Below are positions 59,202 through 64,000 of a DNA stretch of 64,000 bases, in pieces (within the stretch, counting starts at the first letter, position 1; each line of letters begins with the position of its first letter). The notes beneath the pieces are model-generated. The model had not been told where the DNA came from and searched no databases. It saw nothing but the letters and a program-made list of their open reading frames with translations. Origin of the DNA: Moniliella sp. 'wahieum' (taxonomy: Eukaryota > Basidiomycota > Moniliellomycetes > Moniliellales > Moniliellaceae); assembly GCA_003971905.1 (NCBI GenBank), contig RSEE01000056.1, forward strand, positions 310,001-374,000. Reading direction: 5' to 3'. The position numbers were made by a program, and so were the translations under genes.

Positions 59202-60783
59202 ATGCTGACCCCTCACGCCGCTGCCAAGCTGCACGAGCGTGACGCCTTTGTTCTCCTGCGAGGGCTGCCTGAAGGAGCAGAGGTAGGTATCGATGGGGCA
59301 GCTTGGGCGGTGGACGCTGGCTTTGAAGGATTCAAGATGGTGCCTCAGGCTGGCATCTCCTCACCTGGAACGCCACTCCGCCCTCCTCCTCCTCTACTCC
59401 TGCCGGAACAGCCGGGCTCGGTGGAGCTATCCTGCGAAGGTTTGAGCAACACCAATTTCTTCTTCGTACTTACGATCAAGCCTCGGAGCGCTTCGTTCAT
59501 CCCGACGCCACTCCTACGCTCCCGGCTGACACGCCCCTTGCCGCCGACGAACTCGTCTCTCGCGCCCCCATTGAACCAAAGCTTCCTCCTGACATTGCAT
59601 CTTTGGACCACCTCAAGTCGATCGACTCTCAGCTGGCTCCTTATCCTCTCCCCCGTTCCGAGGCATGGTACATGGCCACCTCGGCACTGCACGCCCTCCC
59701 CGTCGTGGAGCAGGACCGCGTCGTCGCTTCTGTTTTGGGGGTTGACCCTCAAAGCGGGGATAGTTGGACAGATCCATTAGCCGAAGTTGATCTGGTCCCT
59801 TCCTCCTCCACTGCTACCGCATCCACCCGGAAACCCCCTCGATCCCAGACTTCCCTCCAAAAGGCTGAAGCCGAGTTAGAAGCTCACTGGCTCAGGGCCG
59901 CGCACGAGGACTCGGGGACGAGGCGACGCGTCCCGCTGTCCCAAGTACCTCTACTTTTGCCAACGAGACAGTTCCTCTGGTCCGATTCCCTTTTTTTGAC
60001 GCGCGTGTCTCCTGGCCTCAAGGGGCCGTAGGGGCACTGCTGACGCGCTGGAGCCTGGACAAATCGTTTGCTCTGCTGCGTCTCGCACGCGACACGTATC
60101 ATTTTGTTCACCGTACTGCTGGGCCTGCATTGCTCCGGAGGATTTGACTCTGGGTAAGAATTACGTTCTGGCCTTGTTTGACCTGAGTTTTGTTCTCTTT
60201 GCATGCGCCCACAACAGCGCCCTGCTGGCCTACTGGTCCGACTTACTCACCTTCTTCTGTCGCTCGCCTGCCTTGCTCAACGCACCCGACCCCTTTGCCT
60301 TTCATCCGGCCGAAGCTACCTCCCCCGCCCATCAGGAGGAAAGCTACGATGGCATCCCCCTAGTACCCGACTTGAGTGTGGTGGCCCGCTTTCTCCTAAG
60401 CTCCGTGGGCAGCTGCAGCTTCTAGACCCCTCTGATCTCAGTCCTGAAGCCACTACCTCCCTCCCAGGTTCCGCACCCACCTCCAAGACAACCTAGCCCA
60501 CCTGCGCCGCAACATTGCCCGCGCTCTGGCTGGTACTAGCTCTGCCTCATCTGGATCCGACTCGCTTGTGGCGCAGTGGCGCGCGCTCTCTCACTTGCTC
60601 CAACAGCGGTTCGATATGGACCTTGATGCTCAGCTGGACGAGGAAGTGGAAGCGGGCAAGGCGGAAAAGCGCTCGGCGGCATGGACAAGTAAGTTGCAAG
60701 CCCTCGGCCTTGACCCAGCTGAGCTGGACCACCTCGAGATTGAGGAGGACGAAGAAGGTCCGGTAATTATCTCCCAATGGTGA
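59202..60783 (+). CDS. AAR2: Aar2-type U5 snRNP assembly factor
   Basis: Aar2 binds Prp8 during cytoplasmic U5 snRNP maturation. ATG 59202 gives MLTPHAAAKLHERDAFVLLR, then LPEGAEVGIDGAAWAVD and FEGFKMVPQAG, the family's N-terminal beta domain (GTExGID, FxGxKxIPPG). The C-terminal helical domain shows ALLAYWSDLLTFFCRSPALL and a later DNLAHLRRNIARAL. An intron lies at 60154-60217 (donor GTAAGA). An acidic end, HLEIEEDEEGPVIISQW, closes at TGA 60783. Frame changes are near 59350, 59440, 59600, 59900, 60030, 60390 and 60490. Identity rests on two conserved blocks and gene length, so it is good but not absolute. Confidence 0.75.
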
Positions 60784-61049
60784 CGGGCATGGCCCCTGTC
60801 CCCCATCTCTCTGCTTTGGTCTACGAGTAGAGCAGGGCAGCTCCTCTTTGTTGGAACCATGAGGGATGCACTGCTTGGGCCCATCTTGGGCCACCCAGCG
60901 GATCAACCCCTGCTTCGCACCCCAACACCTCCACCCTCCCCACCCCATCCCTTTTCCGCCTCGCCCCGATCGTCGGGCACCCACACACTACATCCCTGCA
61001 TCCCATACGCGGCCGGCACCGTTGGTCACGTCCCGCCAATCTGTCGCCC
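60784..61049. other. Short intergenic stretch
   Basis: 3' flank of AAR2; nothing else is seen. Confidence 0.4.
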
Positions 61050-61379
61050 ATGGACCCGACACGCCTCCACGCGAACTTTGGGGCCAACTACCCTCCTACG
61101 TTGGCAGTGCTGTGGGCCGTCGTGGAATCCACTGGCGTTGCGATCGACCCGGTCTGCTTTAGCCTTTGGCTTCCGTCGCTGTATTCCCCCCTTGCTTGCC
61201 TCAACCCGGCCGGGAAAGAAGGTACACGGCTGGCGAAGGAGATACAGGAGCGCATGGTTACATGGTTCGGGACGACAAGCTGCGTTGGAGTGGCGATCGA
61301 CAATGGGGGCAAACAAGAAAAGGCAAGTCAAAATCCACCTGCGAGGCAGATGGAGGGATCTGAGATCTTGGTGATCTGA
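61050..61379 (+). CDS. Small hypothetical ORF (109 aa)
   Basis: An uninterrupted frame from ATG 61050 to TGA 61379. It has protein-like composition in its first 90 residues (RLHANFGANYPPTLAVLW; GVAIDPVCFSLWLPSLYSP; LAKEIQERMVTWFG). No family is recognised. It could be a real orphan, an exon of a larger gene, or chance. Confidence 0.35.
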   Translation: MDPTRLHANFGANYPPTLAVLWAVVESTGVAIDPVCFSLWLPSLYSPLACLNPAGKEGTRLAKEIQERMVTWFGTTSCVGVAIDNGGKQEKASQNPPARQMEGSEILVI

Positions 61380-62052
61380 TCTGGATCCTGAGGCCCTGAG
61401 GGCTTGACCGCGAGTCACGCGCGATGTCACTTGTAAGGCCTACTTGTAAGGCCCTACCGGCCCTACCAATACCATCCCATCACGCTCTGCACTCGCAATT
61501 TCCACAGCGTCCATCACTAGCTTCACACGCTTCACTTGCGGCTACGCATGTTGCACCCCATCGAACATCCGCCCTCCCAGCCACATTAAGGCGTCCCCGT
61601 ATCATACCTGACATTGCCGTTGCACTTCAGCTGCATCAGCACACGCGTTTTTTGGTTCCCGGTGCACGAACCCATATAGACTCAAGATGCAACACTATGA
61701 GATCGATGCCATGACGCTAGTCTGCGGCCATCTGCTTAATGGGGGGCTCGAGGACAAAGTTGTAGCCACAGATATCAGGATCGGAATGGGTCAAGGAGAG
61801 ATGGACATTTTTACAAAAACGAACAGCACAGAACCCCCTGGGGACGAGAGGGGGAGGAAGAGGAGTGGGGCGAGGGGGGAAGAAGAGAGCAAAGGAAAAC
61901 AAAGCCAACACCAGCGCTGAGCAAAGCAAGCAGGGTGGAACGGTATCTGAGCTCTCACCGAGCAATTCAAAGCGTACAGCAGCCTCCCAGTGGCTGGGGC
62001 TACAAGACGCAACGGCTCGTACTTCTTGAGTGTCCTGGAGAGACTTGTATCT
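61380..62052. other. Convergent intergenic region
   Basis: Between the small ORF and the perilipin 3' end. No gene is supported; purine-rich sequence lies at 61835-61910. Confidence 0.4.
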
Positions 62053-63002
62053 TTAGGCGGTAGGTTCGGCAGGCTTCTCGGCAACGGGCTCAGCCGCCTT
62101 CTCGGCAACGGGCTCGCAGCTTTCTCTATGGGCTCCGCCGCCTTCTCAGCCGGCGCAGGAGCTTCCGCCGCGGCGTCGGAGGCGGGAGCCGGCTGAAGAG
62201 CCTTCTGCAAAGCGGGCAGGGCCTTCTCCTTGACGTACTGGAGAATGTTGTTGAACTTGGTCGAGGCCGGCACATTAGGCTCGGCCACCTCCTTGGACAG
62301 AGCGGCAAAGGCATCGGTAAACGTCTCCTTGACCGGGTGGAAGCGTGCCGCCGTCTCGGAAGGCAGGCTGAGAACGTAGGTGCGCACGCCATCAAGCTCG
62401 CGAGCAAGTTCTTGGACACCGCGTCGGCTTCGCGAGACGACTGACCCACAACCTCAGAGGGGGCATCCTTGGCCTTGGCCAGGGCGCGGCGAGGGTGCCC
62501 TGGAGCGAGGTAAGCGTGGTAAGCGCTTTCTGGACATACTCATTGTGGCTCAGTTCATCGAGCTTGGCCGTGGTGGGGTTGAGGACGCGCGCAGCATAGG
62601 CTTGGGCCAGTGCCTGCTGCGCCGTGGCCGGCGCACTGCGCACCCCATTCGCCACATCGGCCGGGGTGGCGGTAAAGGCTGCGGGGAAGGTCTGCTGGGC
62701 ATAGTCCAGGCCCTTGACCGCCAGCCCATCCAACGACTTGAGGTGAGGCTCGAGCCGCGAAGTGTACGGCTCGGCCGCACGCAGCCCCGAGGCGGCGAGG
62801 TTGCCGCCGGTAGCAACGGCGTTGGCCACCTGGGGGTAACCCGACAAGGCCTGCTGGGCGTATTTGAGCGAGTCGCTGACGAGGGGCACGTTGAGGATCT
62901 TGTTCACCGCCTCGCTCGAGGGCAGGGCGGGCGCAGCGGCGGGCTCGGCAGCGGGGGCGGGGGCCGCGGGGTGGGGGTGGGGGCAGCGTCGGGCGCAGAC
63001 AT
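62053..63002 (-). CDS. Perilipin-family lipid-droplet protein
   Basis: Coats lipid droplets and controls access of lipases. ATG 63002 gives [12 protein letters not shown], followed after a frame change near 62965 by VNKILNVPLVSDSLKYAQQA. The PAT-type block is seen as YPQVANA, SGLRAAEPYTSRLEPHLKSL and VKGLDYAQQTFP. The amphipathic helical region continues with AYAARVLNPTTAKLDE and KALTTLTSLQGTLAA, then after a frame change near 62495 with ETFTDAFAALSKEV and NILQYVKEKALPALQKAL. The C-terminus has short Ala-Glu-Pro repeats (AEKAAEPVAEKPAEPTA in the frame ending at TAA 62053), reached through a shift near 62120. It resembles the lipid-droplet perilipins of oleaginous basidiomycete yeasts. Confidence 0.75.
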
Positions 63003-64000
63003 GATGGGAGAGGGGGGGGTGGAGGTGGGGAGGTTGAGAGGGCAGGGTGGGCCTAATATAGGGGTAGGCGAGCGGGTGGGTTGGTGCGGTGGGTGCTGCG
63101 AGCTGCGACGAGCGCGACACAGGCCCAGTGGCTGGGTGGCCTGTGGGCTTTCACACCCCCGTGCGCACCAGACTCACTGGCCCGTGGGGGGGGCATGTCG
63201 CCGCATGGAGCAGTGCAGCAGCCGCATGTTTGCGTTGCTACTGTGTACTTAGGACTGGCTCTGACGCAACCCAACGCAACGCCTTCCGTTTGCCACTCGT
63301 CCGCACTGTGCGCAGACATGATTCCGCCTTTCACTTTTTGCTGGCCAGCGCTCTTCCGTCGGCTAGCCGGCCACGGTGGGTCTGCCTTCATACCAGCACG
63401 TCCCTCCGCTTCTCCTCTGTGCCCCCCCTGCCTTCCACGCCGGCCGTCCCACGTGAACGTTGAACCTCCTCTCCGCCAGCAGCGAAAAGAGCAGCAGAGC
63501 AAGCTGAAAGGTACAGAGAGACCGGCTCCACACAAGGTATATGTATATCCCCCTCTTCTCTGACCACACCTGTGTTCAGTCTCAACGTGACTGTACTACA
63601 CTCTACTGAACGTTGACGCGTTGACGTTGATGGTGAAAGACTCGATTCAATCACAAAAATCCATAGGGTTACCTTGAGATGCCACAGGTCCTGCAGTCGC
63701 GTCCTATTGAAACGGTGGGTGAATGAGGCCAAGCATATCGCTATACCACATCCACCCTTCTCCCCGGCACAGACATGGCAAAATGAACCCCACGTTGCCG
63801 AACCAAACTTATGGCCTCTCCGGCCTCGGAATGGTGGGCTCTGAATTGCCGGCGGGAGCCGCGACCGCATGTGTTCGCTCTTGGTGGGACAGTGCTGACG
63901 GTTCAGAAGAATGAATACGGTGGAAGTGAAAGAATCGGTTAGGACAATGCACCTGCAGCACGTCCCGAGTACTAGTAGTCGATCACCAGGGAGACCTGGA
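63003..64000. other. Intergenic 3' end of the window
   Basis: Promoter side of the perilipin gene and beyond. Two GAACGTT-type motifs are present (63452-63466 and 63608-63630). No coding region is supported; a plus frame at 63081-63563 lacks any recognisable feature. Confidence 0.4.
63452..63466. repeat. GAACGTT-type motif, copy identical to 676
   Basis: CGTGAACGTTGAACC, the same 15 bases as at 676-690. A related cluster, GAACGTTGACGCGTTGACG, follows at 63608-63626. Confidence 0.6.

Noticed and set aside
3527-63002. Reading the broken genes as pseudogenes
   Set aside because: The breaks affect essential and unrelated genes alike, and conserved motifs remain intact on both sides of each shift, which fits base-count errors better.
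1-64000. CRISPR arrays, rRNA, telomere repeats, prophage or viral genes
   Set aside because: None was seen; the window is eukaryotic, with spliced genes.

Overview
The window is nuclear DNA of a fungus, most likely a basidiomycete and possibly related to the smuts or exobasidiomycetes. It is GC-rich and compact. Introns are short (58 to 121 nt, with one of 352 nt), with GT..AG ends, CTAAC/CTGAC-like branch sites and, in 12 of the 21 introns I could place, a GTACGT donor. The conserved gene set is fungal: Epl1, Aar2, Hus1, an SPX-domain phosphate transporter, Agm1, a YPL162C/STIMATE-type vacuolar membrane protein, a perilipin and Tcd. The class is an inference; no rRNA, tRNA or mating-type homeodomain gene was seen to settle it.

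Layout. 1-3500 holds no gene I can name. A mitochondrial-carrier-type gene lies on the minus strand (3527-4834). A Ser/Pro-rich protein with an acidic tail is on the plus strand (6815-7805). After a gene-poor stretch there is a clean five-exon coiled-coil orphan (to 12516) and an NRAMP metal transporter (13452-15378). From 16.6 to 26.0 kb all genes are on the minus strand: a block of repeated Pro-rich motifs, an NDPK-like protein with a Glu/Pro tail, Tcd-type tRNA t6A dehydratase, 3-methylcrotonyl-CoA carboxylase alpha (leucine breakdown), and the STIMATE-like protein. A very long disordered protein is on the plus strand (26486-31436). From 32.6 to 38.8 kb the minus strand carries a membrane-anchored DUF4097-like protein, Agm1 (UDP-GlcNAc synthesis) and Hus1 (9-1-1 clamp). 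Hus1 is divergent from the SPX phosphate transporter (39.2-41.8 kb). Then come a medium-chain dehydrogenase and a second long disordered protein (minus, 42.6-48.4 kb), a gene-poor gap, Epl1 (51.9-55.6, plus), a secreted RNase T2 (minus), Aar2 (plus), a small ORF and a perilipin (minus).

The most consistent technical signal is that almost every conserved coding region is broken by single-base frame changes, commonly in G/C or A runs, while the homologous protein continues in the next frame. This includes genes expected to be essential (Epl1, Agm1). I read it as residual assembly indels rather than mass pseudogenisation. CDS coordinates below therefore span whole genes across such breaks and introns, and each entry says where I saw them.

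The genes do not form one pathway. Shared regulation is suggested by CACGTG boxes, several as the palindrome RTCACGTGAT, about 30 to 270 bp upstream of many start codons. A second recurring gene-free motif, built on GAACGTT and its inverse, may be a regulatory or mobile-element remnant. The least described items are the repeated kemptide-like motif block at 16.6-17.5 kb next to the NDPK-like gene, and the two long disordered orphans.
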